A stretch of DNA of 64,000 bases from a virus. The position numbers were made by a program, and so were the translations under genes. The notes beneath the pieces are model-generated. The model was not told the DNA's origin, did no database searches, and saw only the letters and a list, made by a program, of their open reading frames with translations. The stretch is taken from IMG/VR virus record IMGVR_UViG_3300045284_000330, positions 1 through 64,000 of that record. One strand, written 5' to 3'. Each line of letters starts with the position of its first letter. Position 1 is the stretch's first letter. Shown one piece after another: positions 1 through 8,820 of the stretch.

Positions 1-98
1 GGCGGCGGCGGCGGCGGTGGCGGCGGCGGCGGCGGTGGCGGCGGCGGCGGCGGTGGCGGCGGCGGCGGCGGTGGCGGCGGCGGTGGCGGCGGCGGCGG
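1..98. repeat. Proline-coding trinucleotide repeat at left edge
   Basis: On the plus strand this is mostly (CGG)5-TGG, an 18-bp unit, with one shortened unit. Read on the minus strand in the tape measure frame it encodes 32 consecutive prolines (CCG with regular CCA). It runs off the window, so its full length is unknown. The plus-strand poly-Ala/Val frame through it is a shadow. Confidence 0.85.
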
Positions 99-3000
99 CG
101 TTACAACCTTCGGCCCGGACGGCGGCGGTGGCGGCTTTAGCCCTCCCTCCTCTTCACCCTTCTTCGCCTCTCCCTCCTTCGCTTGCGGGATCACGATGTT
201 GCCAAGCGCCTCGATCAGCCGTTTGATCGCGGCAGCCAGCTCGTCCATCGCGGACGCAACCTCGCGGCTCGGACCAGGGACAGCACCCAGCCCATCAGCG
301 GCCTGCTTCCCGGCGTCACCCGCCTGCTTCATTCCGGTCGAGGCGGTCTCGCCAGATGATCCGACCTTGCCCAACGATGACTCAGCGGCGTTCGCAGGCG
401 TGACGAAGTTCTTCATCACGTCCGTGATGCTGCTGATCGCGCCAGCGTGCGGCTTCTCCGCATCGCTGGTCTTTGAGGTCGCGTCGGCTAGGTCCTTGAG
501 GGACTTGGTGGCGTCGTCCTCGACCTCGGAGCGCTTGCCTCGATCCTCCCGGCTCGGGAGCCGGAACTTGTCAATCGTGCCGGTTGTTGATGTGCTGAGA
601 TTTTTCTCGTTCTCCTCCAGCGCCTTCCTGATTTCCTCGTTCTCGGCGTCGGGATAACGCTTTCGCAAAAGCCTGACTATGCCCCGGCTGTTTCTCCCGA
701 GCGTAGACGTGATCTCGTCCTCTTTTGATGCCGCCTCCGGGTATTGTCCCCGCTGACGATCCGCATAGCCCTTCGCGGCACCGACGATCGTACTGAAGAT
801 GCCAAAGCCACTGGCGCCAGCCAGCACACCTCCGGCAGTCAATCCGCCTGCCGCTGCGGCTGCCCCAGGAATAGCCACGCCAATCTCTGGAAGCGCCCCA
901 GCCGCCGCACCGCCGGCCTCAGCAGCGCCTCCAACTGCAGCGGCCCCCTCACCAAGCCCAAGCCCGCCCTTTAACCCGCTAAGAAATTGACGCGGAGCCA
1001 ACAGCGCTCTCACCGCCTTGTATCCGAACTTGAGCGTTTTGAATGGATGCAACAGCGCTTGGAGCCCGAGGTAGCCCGCTGCTGCTGCCCCTGCGAGCCC
1101 GCCCGGAAAACCGCCGCCCGAGTCCGGCGGAGCCTCCGCGCCAGCAGGATGCTCAGGGTGCTCCTCAGCGGGGGTGGCCGGCTCCGTCTTGGGTGTCGGC
1201 GTGGTTTCCTCCTTACCGACACGCGACGGCGGGACGACGATGCCGCTCTTGTACAATTGCCGGGCATCGTCTTCGCTGAGTTTCTTGCCGCTCTGAAGCT
1301 TCGAGAACGCTGCATTGAATGGCGTCTGCTCAACTGGCTGCACAGCGGTGACCCCTGGCGCGAACCGCACGCCGGGGCCGCCCATCAATTCATGCTCGCG
1401 CAAAAGCCTCCGGTTTTCCTCGCTGAAAAAACCCGTCGGCTTTTGCGGCGGCACCGCCGGTCGCGGGCGCGGCAGGGGGACATCTCCAGCAGCCGCCGCA
1501 CCCGTTGGTGCCTCCTCAGCATGGGCTGTGCTGATCGGTGACAGGTCTTCGAGAAGGCTATGCTTGGCGCCCTCGGCCGGCGCCGCCGCGCCCGCTGGCG
1601 CGCCCTTCTTGCCAGAAAATTGCTCCTTTAACTTTTCCCACGTCCACTCAGCGGCGAAGCCCGCCAAAGCCGCCTTGCCAAGCTTTCCGCCCAGTGTCCT
1701 GAAACCAATCAGCATCCCCGCGCCGATTTCCAGCGTGGAAGCATCCTGATCAAACAGCTTGTTAAATGTGTCCTTGAAAGGCTTGACGAAACTAGAAGCG
1801 TCATCCTTCAGGGATTTTAACGCCTTCCCAATCGTCTCAAATGTTTTTTGCCATTTCTCTACGCCAGCATCCGCGTGGGTGTCGTCGCCGACGATGGCGC
1901 GCGACAAGCCGAGCATCGAATCGCCGAAGCCCTTGATGTAGGGCGTGATCTTTCCAGCAATGTCCCCGCCCCACGCGAGGATTTTCTGGTGGTTCTCCGA
2001 AACATACTCGGTGAATTTCTCCATGTTCTCCGCCCACGGCTGGGCGAACATGAGACCGAGCTTCGTCTTGGTGATATCAAGAACCGAGGAGAGCCGGTTG
2101 AACGCCTGATGGAAGGCGGTCGCCCTGTGCTCCTCGACATCACCCATGGTGAGGCCGAGGTGCTCCATTTTGTGCATGAATTCTTCGATGCCCTGACTAC
2201 CCTGCTTGAACACAGGGATCATGTCGGAGCCCATCGTGCGCCCCATGGCGCGCATCAATATCGAGGAGTTTTCCGCTGCGTTGCCGCTGTTCTTGACGAA
2301 ATCGGCGACGTTTTTGAAAACGTCCAGGACCTTCGGCCCCTCGCCCTGGATCGATAGTAAGCTGCCGTTGAAATTTTTTAGCGCCTCCTCGGCGCCCTCG
2401 GTATTTCCGATCAACCCTTTGAAAATATTGTCGGTGGTGAGATTGGCCTCTTTGCCTGCCTCGGCAAGCGTCTTCTGGCCTTTGAGGATATTGCCAACCG
2501 CCTTGGTGACGACCTCGTAAGAACTGAGCCTGTCATTTGTCCGCTTCTTCTCAGCCTCGTGCTCGGCCTGCTCCGCGTGCTCCAGCGCGGTGACGGCCTC
2601 CCTCCGCCTCAATAGCTGCTCTTGATGCGGATCAACCCGGCCGCCGAACGCCTTCTGGCGGGCCAATCGAGCGCGGTCGACCGACTCCTCGGCCCTATCA
2701 ACCCGGAGATTGTCGTCGATCACCTTGTCGGAAGCGTTGGAAACCTCCTCCTTTACTTTTTGCCATTCCTGCGTGATCGCCTGGCCCATGCGCCGGAAAC
2801 TGGTGCTGAGCCCTTCCCCGCTGCCGCCCAGCGCAGTAATCGCCCCCTCAAGCGCGGAGATATTCTCCACGCTCTCGCCGGTCTGGTCGGCCAGAATTTC
2901 CATCTGGTGGACAGTCTTGGCGCTCTCGTCCGCCCACTTGAACGTGAGCCCGCCGATCGCGGCGCCCGCCGCTGCCACGCCAGCAAGCGTCTCGGCAAGC

Positions 3001-3146
3001 TTGGCGAACGGCGATTCCGCCTTTTCCGCCGCCTCGGCTACTCTGGCAAAAGCTTCAGTGCCCGCGCTCGCGATCTCGCCGAACGCCTCGATGACCTGGT
3101 CTTGGCCGGAGAGGGCAATCGACTGAACTATGTCGTCCCCGGCCAT
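1..3146 (-). CDS. Tail tape measure protein (3' end outside window)
   Basis: The frame is open for more than 1,045 codons from ATG at 3146 and runs off the left edge. A GGAG ribosome site lies about 7 nt upstream. The N-terminus is alanine- and helix-rich (starts MAGDDIVQSI). A charged helical stretch follows, then hydrophobic Ala/Gly-rich segments near coordinates 800-1100 on the DNA (residues about 680-780) that could be membrane-active. The visible C-terminal part has a Pro/Lys linker and then a long polyproline run. Length, composition and position downstream of the tail tube and the frameshifted chaperone are typical of tape measure proteins, which set tail length and are threaded through the tube. 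No peptidase or lysozyme domain is visible in this part. Confidence 0.88.
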   Translation of the reverse strand, partial: MAGDDIVQSIALSGQDQVIEAFGEIASAGTEAFARVAEAAEKAESPFAKLAETLAGVAAAGAAIGGLTFKWADESAKTVHQMEILADQTGESVENISALEGAITALGGSGEGLSTSFRRMGQAITQEWQKVKEEVSNASDKVIDDNLRVDRAEESVDRARLARQKAFGGRVDPHQEQLLRRREAVTALEHAEQAEHEAEKKRTNDRLSSYEVVTKAVGNILKGQKTLAEAGKEANLTTDNIFKGLIGNTEGAEEALKNFNGSLLSIQGEGPKVLDVFKNVADFVKNSGNAAENSSILMRAMGRTMGSDMIPVFKQGSQGIEEFMHKMEHLGLTMGDVEEHRATAFHQAFNRLSSVLDITKTKLGLMFAQPWAENMEKFTEYVSENHQKILAWGGDIAGKITPYIKGFGDSMLGLSRAIVGDDTHADAGVEKWQKTFETIGKALKSLKDDASSFVKPFKDTFNKLFDQDASTLEIGAGMLIGFRTLGGKLGKAALAGFAAEWTWEKLKEQFSGKKGAPAGAAAPAEGAKHSLLEDLSPISTAHAEEAPTGAAAAGDVPLPRPRPAVPPQKPTGFFSEENRRLLREHELMGGPGVRFAPGVTAVQPVEQTPFNAAFSKLQSGKKLSEDDARQLYKSGIVVPPSRVGKEETTPTPKTEPATPAEEHPEHPAGAEAPPDSGGGFPGGLAGAAAAGYLGLQALLHPFKTLKFGYKAVRALLAPRQFLSGLKGGLGLGEGAAAVGGAAEAGGAAAGALPEIGVAIPGAAAAAGGLTAGGVLAGASGFGIFSTIVGAAKGYADRQRGQYPEAASKEDEITSTLGRNSRGIVRLLRKRYPDAENEEIRKALEENEKNLSTSTTGTIDKFRLPSREDRGKRSEVEDDATKSLKDLADATSKTSDAEKPHAGAISSITDVMKNFVTPANAAESSLGKVGSSGETASTGMKQAGDAGKQAADGLGAVPGPSREVASAMDELAAAIKRLIEALGNIVIPQAKEGEAKKGEEEGGLKPPPPPSGPKVVTPPPPPPPPPPPPPPPPPPPPPPPPPPPPPPPP

Positions 3147-3225
3147 GCTAAGCTCCAGCAAAGCTGCGAGCCGCTGAGACGGACAAACATCTCAACGGCT
3201 CTAACCACGGACAAGGGAGTGTCCT

Positions 3226-3507
3226 ATGGCTGGCAAACCCAGTATCACGCCTTGGTTGGTCGGGAAACGCTTCGGGCAGTGGACCGTCCTGAAATGGTTC
3301 CCGCTTTATTATCGCCCGAAAGGGAATGGGCAAAGCAAAGTCGCGGGTCTTCTGTGCAGATGCGACTGCGGCAAAGAAAAAATTGTAGATAGCTCCAGCT
3401 TGCGATCCGGACGAAGCCACAGTTGCGGCTGTCTCAGAAGAGAACTCATGAGCCGCTTTCCACGACATGACGGCGAGGGCATCAGACACCGATTCACCTC
3501 AAATTGA
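3226..3507 (+). CDS. Small CDCG/SCGC zinc-binding-type protein (moron)
   Basis: A 93-residue protein with GKRFGQWTVL near the N-terminus, then CRCDCG and SCGCL. This G-x-RFG-x-x-TV / C-x-C-x-C-G / C-G-C module is often found as an N-terminal piece of phage HNH/AP2-type homing endonucleases, but here it stands alone with no nuclease domain. The start has a GGGAG site 7 nt upstream. It lies on the opposite strand between two late tail genes and converges on one of them (14-bp overlap), which marks it as a moron. Four other loci in the window carry relatives (see 16393, 33737, 41393). Function unknown; DNA binding is only a guess. Confidence 0.7.
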   Translation: MAGKPSITPWLVGKRFGQWTVLKWFPLYYRPKGNGQSKVAGLLCRCDCGKEKIVDSSSLRSGRSHSCGCLRRELMSRFPRHDGEGIRHRFTSN

Positions 3508-4012
3508 TGTGGTAGAAACCTTTTAATTCATTTGCTACCTGCTTGATGATATCCCGCAGGTGCCACTTCTGCGGAATCGTCACCTGCGGCGTCAATATGT
3601 ACTCTGGCTCCTTGGTCTGCGTGTCGAACAGCGCGCGCCCCTTGCGAAACAGATTCCCGCGATCACGCGGCCATACCGTGTTGTTGGGATCAATAGGAAT
3701 CGCCAGCATCCCATTTTTGCCGGATATCGTGGCGCCAAACTCGAAAACCTTCCAATAGCTAACCGGCGGCCCGCCACTCATCGTTGAGACGATCTTGATC
3801 TCGTTGCCGCTTTCCTCGGTCTTCGAATTGAATGCCTGTGTCCACCGCGGGCCGAACCTGCCGCCGCCCGCAATGCTGGCGCGGCCGCGCTCCTCGATCG
3901 CCTTGGCGGCGTCTTTGCAGGCGTTCTCGCATGCCTCCTTAACAGCATTTCCAGCCGCCACCATGTTGCCCTTGAGCTTTCCGGCGTTGCCGTCGTATGT
4001 GAAACCGACCAT
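3494..4012 (-). CDS. Tail completion protein, HK97 gp10-like
   Basis: A 172-residue protein with an N-terminal helix (AVKEACENACKDAAKAIEER) and a later F-E-F-G-A-T segment ahead of a proline-rich beta part (MLAIPIDPNN). This resembles the gp10/minor tail family that joins tail tube to head in siphophages. It lies between the tail assembly chaperone and the tape measure gene, later than gp10-like genes usually fall, so the exact role is inferred. ATG at 4012 follows the chaperone extension stop at 4018 by a few bases. Confidence 0.6.
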   Translation of the reverse strand: MVGFTYDGNAGKLKGNMVAAGNAVKEACENACKDAAKAIEERGRASIAGGGRFGPRWTQAFNSKTEESGNEIKIVSTMSGGPPVSYWKVFEFGATISGKNGMLAIPIDPNNTVWPRDRGNLFRKGRALFDTQTKEPEYILTPQVTIPQKWHLRDIIKQVANELKGFYHINLR

Positions 4013-4017
4013 GGGCG

Positions 4018-4434
4018 TTAGTCCTCAAATGATAGCCGGATTTCGGCGTCCTTCGCCCAGCGCTCCAGTTGCTTCTCGTAGGAATGCTTATCACCGTGCT
4101 GTGCGATCCGGATCTGGCTGACGAAATCGATCCGCTCCTGCGATTTCCGCCTTTCTTGGATGAACAGGAGTGCGGACATCTGCCGCGGCGTCAGCTTCCA
4201 GACGGCTGGGTGGCGGGCGGCGCCGAGGGCTTCGGCCTGGGCGGCGAGGTCATAGCCTGGGCCTTTGAAGCGACTTGCACGACCACCTGTAACACCTGCT
4301 GGGCTCCCGATGACATCGAAGCTAACTCTTCGAGAAAAGGGCCGAGGCCATCAGGAAACGTGCACCTCCCAATGGCCTGCACGAGCTTTAGCTGAACGCC
4401 CATTCCCAAGCTGCGGCCGCGTGACTCGGCCACG
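4018..4434 (-). CDS. Tail assembly chaperone, -1 frameshift extension (gpGT-like)
   Basis: The -1 frame relative to the upstream chaperone is open from 4434 to TAA at 4018-4020. It encodes a coherent ending (AEALGAARHPAVWKLTPRQM, then a charged helical tail ending RLSFED) with no start codon or ribosome site of its own. The W-x-L-T-P-R-Q motif is typical of the T domain of such chaperones. A -1 slip before 4200 would give a fusion of about 220 residues. A possible slip point is TTCAAAG at 4263-4269, though it is not a canonical heptamer. In lambda-like phages the G and GT products are made in a fixed ratio and coat the tape measure protein. Confidence 0.7.
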
Positions 4435-4685
4435 TCATTGCCGAGCATCGAGTGCTCGCTGCCGTTGCGCTGGCTCGCCGCCAGCATCGCACCCAGCAAG
4501 GCCGGGTCCCATCCAGCGATGTTCCCGCCGCTGCTGGCCATCTGGTGAAACGCATTCGGGAAACGCTGCAGTATCCTTCCCACGTCTTCCGTGGAGATGC
4601 CGAAGACCGTCAACTCCTGGCCGTCCCCGACGGGCACCTTCTCGCTGCGCGGCAGAACGTCGAGCAGCGACAGCATGCTTCCCAT
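4191..4685 (-). CDS. Tail assembly chaperone, G-like
   Basis: A 164-residue mostly helical protein directly after the tail tube gene, with a low-complexity Pro/Ser end that becomes irrelevant when the ribosome shifts to the -1 frame. Position between tube and tape measure and the coding -1 frame identify it as the short product of the frameshifted chaperone pair. ATG at 4685; a second ATG lies three codons in. Confidence 0.72.
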   Translation of the reverse strand: MGSMLSLLDVLPRSEKVPVGDGQELTVFGISTEDVGRILQRFPNAFHQMASSGGNIAGWDPALLGAMLAASQRNGSEHSMLGNDVAESRGRSLGMGVQLKLVQAIGRCTFPDGLGPFLEELASMSSGAQQVLQVVVQVASKAQAMTSPPRPKPSAPPATQPSGS

Positions 4686-4715
4686 GGCACATCCTACGCA
4701 TCACCCGGCCGCCAC

Positions 4716-5276
4716 CTACGGCGACAGAATGTCCGTAGCCGTGGCGTGACCGAAGGCCTGAGTTACGTCGTCGTAGAGCACGTCGCATTCGAAATCCATC
4801 GCGCCCCACGTCCCGCTGCCAGCGGGCAGCAAGCTCATGGCCTTACTCGGCGTGAACAGGCAAACAGGGAACTCATACGTCCACTGTGGGCCGACCACGT
4901 TGGTGCTCACGAACTTGAATGCCGCGTAAATCAGCGGCTGCGACAAGATGCTGACCGAATGGGTGCCTGGCGGAGACTCCGCCTGAATACCCAATGCAGC
5001 GAACGCCAAGTTACGGGCCGTGAACTCTTCGAGCACCATGGTGAGCGTGGCCGCGAGTTCGGTCACCACGACCATGTCCTTTTTTCTCACGCCTATGCGT
5101 GACGAGAAGTGCTCCAGCCGGGTCGGCTTCACCTGGAACGTGAACTCGGTGATATTGCCCGCGTCGACATAAGCTGCGTCCGGGTTTGTGCTCGGGGGGA
5201 TCAGCTTGATGTAGCCGATGCCGCGGCCGACGACATAGTTACCGATATTTGGCGACTGTTCATGAGGCGCGACCAT
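4716..5276 (-). CDS. Major tail tube protein
   Basis: A 186-residue protein starting MVAPHEQSPNIGNYVVGRGI at 5276. It is beta-rich (YIKLIPPSTNPDAAYVDAGN, TEFTFQVKPTRLEHFSSRIG), as in the Ig-like tube fold of siphophage tail tube proteins. It sits between connector genes and the chaperone, the standard place. A longer frame upstream is possible but overlaps the previous gene and lacks a ribosome site. Confidence 0.7.
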   Translation of the reverse strand: MVAPHEQSPNIGNYVVGRGIGYIKLIPPSTNPDAAYVDAGNITEFTFQVKPTRLEHFSSRIGVRKKDMVVVTELAATLTMVLEEFTARNLAFAALGIQAESPPGTHSVSILSQPLIYAAFKFVSTNVVGPQWTYEFPVCLFTPSKAMSLLPAGSGTWGAMDFECDVLYDDVTQAFGHATATDILSP

Positions 5277-5290
5277 TGCCGGCTCCTTTC

Positions 5291-5848
5291 CTAGTAGCGC
5301 GAGGGAAACAGGGGGTAGCGAAAGACGTAGAACATCGAGAGGATCGCGCCGCCGCCCCCGATGGTTCTGCCGGGCTTGAGGTCCGTGGCGATGGAGGACA
5401 GCCAATGCATGCCGCCGGCCGTCACCAGATCGATGATCTCGTCATCGTTGGTGATGATGCTGTTGAGCATGGCCACCCAGTTGGAGATTTCCGTTCCTAC
5501 CGGCGCCGGCGCCATTTCGAGCGTGTCGTTCGCCACCGTGTCCCGGTTTTGCAACAGCACGACAATCTGCGGATCCATCTCCCAGATGGTCGGCGGCATC
5601 TTTGCCGACTTGTGAATCGACACGTCTTGAGTGCACTTCGCGTCGCCGTCGTAAAGCAGATAGGCCGGACGCGGGACGACAGGCGGATCGCCGGTCTCGG
5701 TAGGGCCGTGGTTGCGGTAAGCCGAGGCGATGCCATCGAGCCCTTGGCCTATTTCCAGAAGGCGGGCGAGAATGGCCTCGCGGCGATCGAGTGTCGGGTC
5801 GAAAATCGCCCGCGGGGCAATCCGCTCTATGGTCTGATGAACGCTCAT
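5291..5848 (-). CDS. Head-tail connector / tail terminator-like protein
   Basis: A 185-residue protein whose ATG overlaps the preceding stop (ATGA at 5845-5848). N-terminal helix (MSVHQTIERIAPRAIFDPTL), then a beta-rich body with CTQDVSIHKSAKMPP and a hydrophobic C-terminus. By order (capsid, connectors, this gene, tail tube) it is probably a tail terminator or neck protein. No family recognised with certainty. Confidence 0.5.
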   Translation of the reverse strand: MSVHQTIERIAPRAIFDPTLDRREAILARLLEIGQGLDGIASAYRNHGPTETGDPPVVPRPAYLLYDGDAKCTQDVSIHKSAKMPPTIWEMDPQIVVLLQNRDTVANDTLEMAPAPVGTEISNWVAMLNSIITNDDEIIDLVTAGGMHWLSSIATDLKPGRTIGGGGAILSMFYVFRYPLFPSRY

Positions 5849-6258
5849 TGCCTCACACTCAGGCGCCAATACAGTTGCCTGCTGGTGCCTCCGATCTTGG
5901 CTGGCGGCGCAATGATCTTGAGATACCGGCTCACGATCGGCTCACCGCCCGCGTCCATCGCCACGGAGCCGTCCTCATTGAAGATCAGCGCAACGAGGGC
6001 ATCCTTCTCGCTCGGACGCGGCGTCAGCTCTGCCCCGGTATCCGGGCTGATGGCCGAAACCACGGCCTTCATGTCGGCCGGGTTGCTGATGCCGCCGACC
6101 CGCTCCATCGTCGAATACTGCCCGAAGAGGACGAGGATCCAGCGATCGGGAATGCCCTGCTGGCGCAGCAGCGCAAGCTCGCCGTAGCGCGCGATCAGGT
6201 TGTCCCAGATGCTGCGGGACTTATTGACCGGGAATGGCGCGGGTTGCGGCTGCATCAC
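5845..6258 (-). CDS. Neck/connector protein
   Basis: A 137-residue protein, translationally coupled on both sides by ATGA overlaps. It has W-x-x-L-I-A-R-Y-G and a C-terminal beta segment (YLKIIAPPAKIGGTSRQLYW). The position between the DUF4054-type connector and the terminator-like gene suggests head closure. Family not recognised. Confidence 0.45.
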   Translation of the reverse strand: MMQPQPAPFPVNKSRSIWDNLIARYGELALLRQQGIPDRWILVLFGQYSTMERVGGISNPADMKAVVSAISPDTGAELTPRPSEKDALVALIFNEDGSVAMDAGGEPIVSRYLKIIAPPAKIGGTSRQLYWRLSVRQ

Positions 6259-6635
6259 ATCATCACCGCGCTGTTCACGACCAGGACGGCCGGGAAGTTC
6301 TTGCGCACCAGGCTCAGCCAGCGCTCGCCGTAGATCGTCATCGTAAAATCGATCGGCGAGTTCGGGTCTGGGACCGAATAGGTGACCGACAGGTCCGGCG
6401 TCCGCTCGCTCGACACAAGCTGGCCGGTGCCGGACTCCCCTCGCATGATGGCGACTTGCAGAAGATGGGCCGCATAATAATATAACCCTAAAACTTGATT
6501 GGCGTCATCGACCCAATCGCCGTTGCCGCAGGTGACCACGGCCTCCTCGATCGCAAACTCCACCGAGGCGTCATCGACCGAATCGAACGCCGGCTTGAAC
6601 TTGAATTTGAGATTCGCGGCGGTCGGTACCGTCAC
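6255..6635 (-). CDS. Head-tail adaptor, DUF4054-type
   Basis: A 126-residue protein. The pattern of helical A-N-Q-V-L-G-L-Y-Y-Y-A-A-H-L, a short loop containing GESGTG, then Y-x-x-P-D and a C-terminal T-x-Y-G-x-R-W-L-S-L matches DUF4054 proteins, adaptor-type head completion proteins that dock on the portal. The gene lies directly after the capsid block and starts with ATG at 6635, coupled to the upstream gene. Confidence 0.65.
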   Translation of the reverse strand: MTVPTAANLKFKFKPAFDSVDDASVEFAIEEAVVTCGNGDWVDDANQVLGLYYYAAHLLQVAIMRGESGTGQLVSSERTPDLSVTYSVPDPNSPIDFTMTIYGERWLSLVRKNFPAVLVVNSAVMM

Positions 6636-6991
6636 AGCCGGTTCCTCGTGTCCGTGACCGTCATGATTCCGCAGCTGAGCGTCGAGATATTCCCCGACGC
6701 GTCGACCAGCGTGGCCTCATGGTAGTAATTGCGAAGCAATTCGACGGTATCGCCGCGCTCGATCTGCACGCTGAACGAGGTTGCCGGCGAGCCCACGACC
6801 ACACCTCCATCGAGGGTCGATTTCTCGATCAGCGCGGCCGGCGAGCTGTCGAAATCGGGAATGCCGAATGCTTCCTGATAAGCCCGCCAGTAAATATCGC
6901 CGGCGAGCGGCGCGGCCGCTGGCGCCGTGAGCGGAACGACAGCGTCGTTGCCCGCAGGCACGGAAAAGTTCTGCGCGACCGGCGCGATCAT
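6632..6991 (-). CDS. Hypothetical virion protein
   Basis: A 119-residue protein beginning MIAPVAQNFSVPAGNDAVV; its ATG overlaps the previous stop (ATGA). Beta-rich, with FSVQIERGDTVELL near the middle. In related head gene clusters a small beta protein at this position is a connector or decoration protein. No family assigned. Confidence 0.5.
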   Translation of the reverse strand: MIAPVAQNFSVPAGNDAVVPLTAPAAAPLAGDIYWRAYQEAFGIPDFDSSPAALIEKSTLDGGVVVGSPATSFSVQIERGDTVELLRNYYHEATLVDASGNISTLSCGIMTVTDTRNRL

Positions 6992-7296
6992 GGCGTAGCC
7001 GACGGGGCTGCTGCCGCGGCGCCGCTGGCGGTCAGCGTCAGATCCCCTTTGCCGAGATACTCGGCAATGTCGGGACGCAGCGGGACAGCCGTTTTCGTTT
7101 CGCCCGGCCGGATCACCACCTGCTTGCCGAACCAATCGTGCACCACGCGCGGCGCCTTCGGGTTTTTGCTGGTGATGTCATAGGTCTGCGGCTTGACCTC
7201 CTTTGCCTTCTCCGCCATGGCGGAGAGCCTTTCCTCACGCTCGGTCGGCTCGAACATCGGCTCGGGGGGGAGCCTTCTCGTCGGTGTGATCGGCAT
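6988..7296 (-). CDS. Hypothetical small head protein
   Basis: A 102-residue protein starting MPITPTRRLPPEPMFEPTER. A GGAAGGGA ribosome site precedes ATG 7296, so the longer frame to 7485 is not used. The central part (VVHDWFGKQVVIRPGETK) recalls small beta proteins found after capsid genes. Function unknown. Confidence 0.55.
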   Translation of the reverse strand: MPITPTRRLPPEPMFEPTEREERLSAMAEKAKEVKPQTYDITSKNPKAPRVVHDWFGKQVVIRPGETKTAVPLRPDIAEYLGKGDLTLTASGAAAAAPSATP

Positions 7297-7333
7297 GCTT
7301 TTCCCTTCCTGCCTGGCTCTGCTTTCCCGCGCC

Positions 7334-8296
7334 TTATGGGCTGCCGACCCCGCTGATGCCGTCGACATAGCGGACCGCGCCGGTGCGCCGGATTTCGACC
7401 GACCCGACGCGGAAAATGCCGGGGACGTCGAATTGGAGCGCGGACCGCTGGAAGACCGGCAGGAACTGATGCGGCATCGGGACATGGAGCTTGAGAACGC
7501 GAGCGTCGCGGCGATAGACGATCATGCGCCCGCCGCCGTCGGCGCCGGCGGAATCGAGGCCGAGCACGCCGCGGATCGTCAGCGGCCTCCCGGTGTTGAA
7601 CGTGTAGAGGTTGTAACGCGACAAATAGTCGAGCGCGTTCCCATAGGTATTCGGGATTCGAATGTTGGCGAGCTTCTGCATCTCGCCGATCGGGAGCAGC
7701 ACGGTATCCGCCATCTCGACGGTCAAGCTGCCCTCATAGACGCCCGTGAGCGCGTCCTGCACGTCGCCGATGATCTCGTCCGCTGTTTTCACCGACCAGT
7801 GTGACGAGCCTGCGGCCCCGGTCTTTGCGGTGACCACCGCAACGTATGGATTATTGAAAAGCCCGGTGATGCCCTTCGCCGGCGAACCGCGATAGGCGTG
7901 ATTGTCCATGAACATCTCATAGGAGAAATGCGCCGCCTCGGCCTTTTCCCCGGTGAGATTGAGGCCAGGGATCATCATCGCCTGGCCAACCTCCTCGAGG
8001 GTCCAGTTGTACCCGATGCCCGCCATCTCAATGCCCTGCTCGAACTTGTTGCGGTTGATGTCCGCAAAGGGCATGTCGGTCGCGACGTTGCTCAGCCATT
8101 CAGCCTGGCCGACCTTGTCGAGCGAGTAATAGGTGATGGATTTCACCCATGGCCCCCCCGAACTGTCTATAGGTATCAGCTGCTGATAAATAATTTCCGG
8201 ATATTCGATCCGGTAAACTTCCTGCTCGATGTAACTGGTTTGGCTGACCAGGAAGGCCATCGTCTGTTGTGGATTGTCGTAAACATTAAGGCGCAT
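7334..8296 (-). CDS. Major capsid protein (DUF2184-type, HK97 fold)
   Basis: A 320-residue protein starting MRLNVYDNPQQTMAFLVSQT at 8296 with GGGGAGG 7-8 nt upstream. Features fit DUF2184 capsid proteins: Y-I-E-Q-E-V-Y near the N-terminus, W-x-x-S-I-T-Y-Y, a long central helix region, K-G-I-T-G-L-F-N-N-P, and a C-terminal beta domain. Each capsomer subunit adopts the HK97 fold in this family. The neighbours (cement protein and protease/scaffold upstream, connectors downstream) agree. Residues in the longer frame upstream of 8296 are not coding. Confidence 0.88.
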   Translation of the reverse strand: MRLNVYDNPQQTMAFLVSQTSYIEQEVYRIEYPEIIYQQLIPIDSSGGPWVKSITYYSLDKVGQAEWLSNVATDMPFADINRNKFEQGIEMAGIGYNWTLEEVGQAMMIPGLNLTGEKAEAAHFSYEMFMDNHAYRGSPAKGITGLFNNPYVAVVTAKTGAAGSSHWSVKTADEIIGDVQDALTGVYEGSLTVEMADTVLLPIGEMQKLANIRIPNTYGNALDYLSRYNLYTFNTGRPLTIRGVLGLDSAGADGGGRMIVYRRDARVLKLHVPMPHQFLPVFQRSALQFDVPGIFRVGSVEIRRTGAVRYVDGISGVGSP

Positions 8297-8309
8297 CTCG
8301 GCCTCCCCT

Positions 8310-8792
8310 TTACCTGTTGCCGGCGATGTTGCCGATGCGCACGACAGCAAGAACCGGCGCGTTTGCGCTTCCTGCCGCAGTGGTCTGCCACCGCGCGTCC
8401 TCGATGGTCGTGCCGGCCGCGCCGAGCTTTCCGGTGGTGGTGTCGTAGGTCACCGCCGCACCAACCGCGACGCTGCCGTAGCAATTCACCCAGAGGTCGC
8501 CGGTGCAGAGAACGCCGGCGTTGTCGTATTGCGGGTAAACATCCACGGGGAGCCCTTCCACACGGGCAAGCGTCTTGTCGGCACGCGTGACGCCGACAAA
8601 GGCGGTGCCGCCGACAATGCAGCCGGCATCGGACAGGGTGCCCTGGCTGACGGCGAGGCCAAAGCCGATGCCGCCCGCGGTTTCCACGGTCCGGGTATCG
8701 GCCGAAAAGTTGATCTCGCTGGCGAGATCGCCGTTCTGGCCGACCGGCTGATAGCGGTTGTAGGTCGATTGAACAGGAGCTGGTTGCAGCAT
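8310..8792 (-). CDS. Capsid cement/decoration protein
   Basis: A 160-residue protein rich in Gly, Ala, Val and Thr. FGLAVSQGTLSDAGCIVGG and YGSVAVGAAVTYDTTTGKLG are typical of the small beta-barrel structural cement proteins encoded just before DUF2184 capsid genes. It would bind the outside or the joints of the capsid lattice. Confidence 0.68.
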   Translation of the reverse strand: MLQPAPVQSTYNRYQPVGQNGDLASEINFSADTRTVETAGGIGFGLAVSQGTLSDAGCIVGGTAFVGVTRADKTLARVEGLPVDVYPQYDNAGVLCTGDLWVNCYGSVAVGAAVTYDTTTGKLGAAGTTIEDARWQTTAAGSANAPVLAVVRIGNIAGNR

Positions 8793-8820
8793 GTTGGTTT
8801 CCTCTCGGCGCTGCGGCGCC

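Noticed and set aside
17-226. Plus-strand Ala/Val-rich reading frame
   Set aside because: It is the complement of the polyproline repeat of the tape measure gene; composition follows from the repeat.
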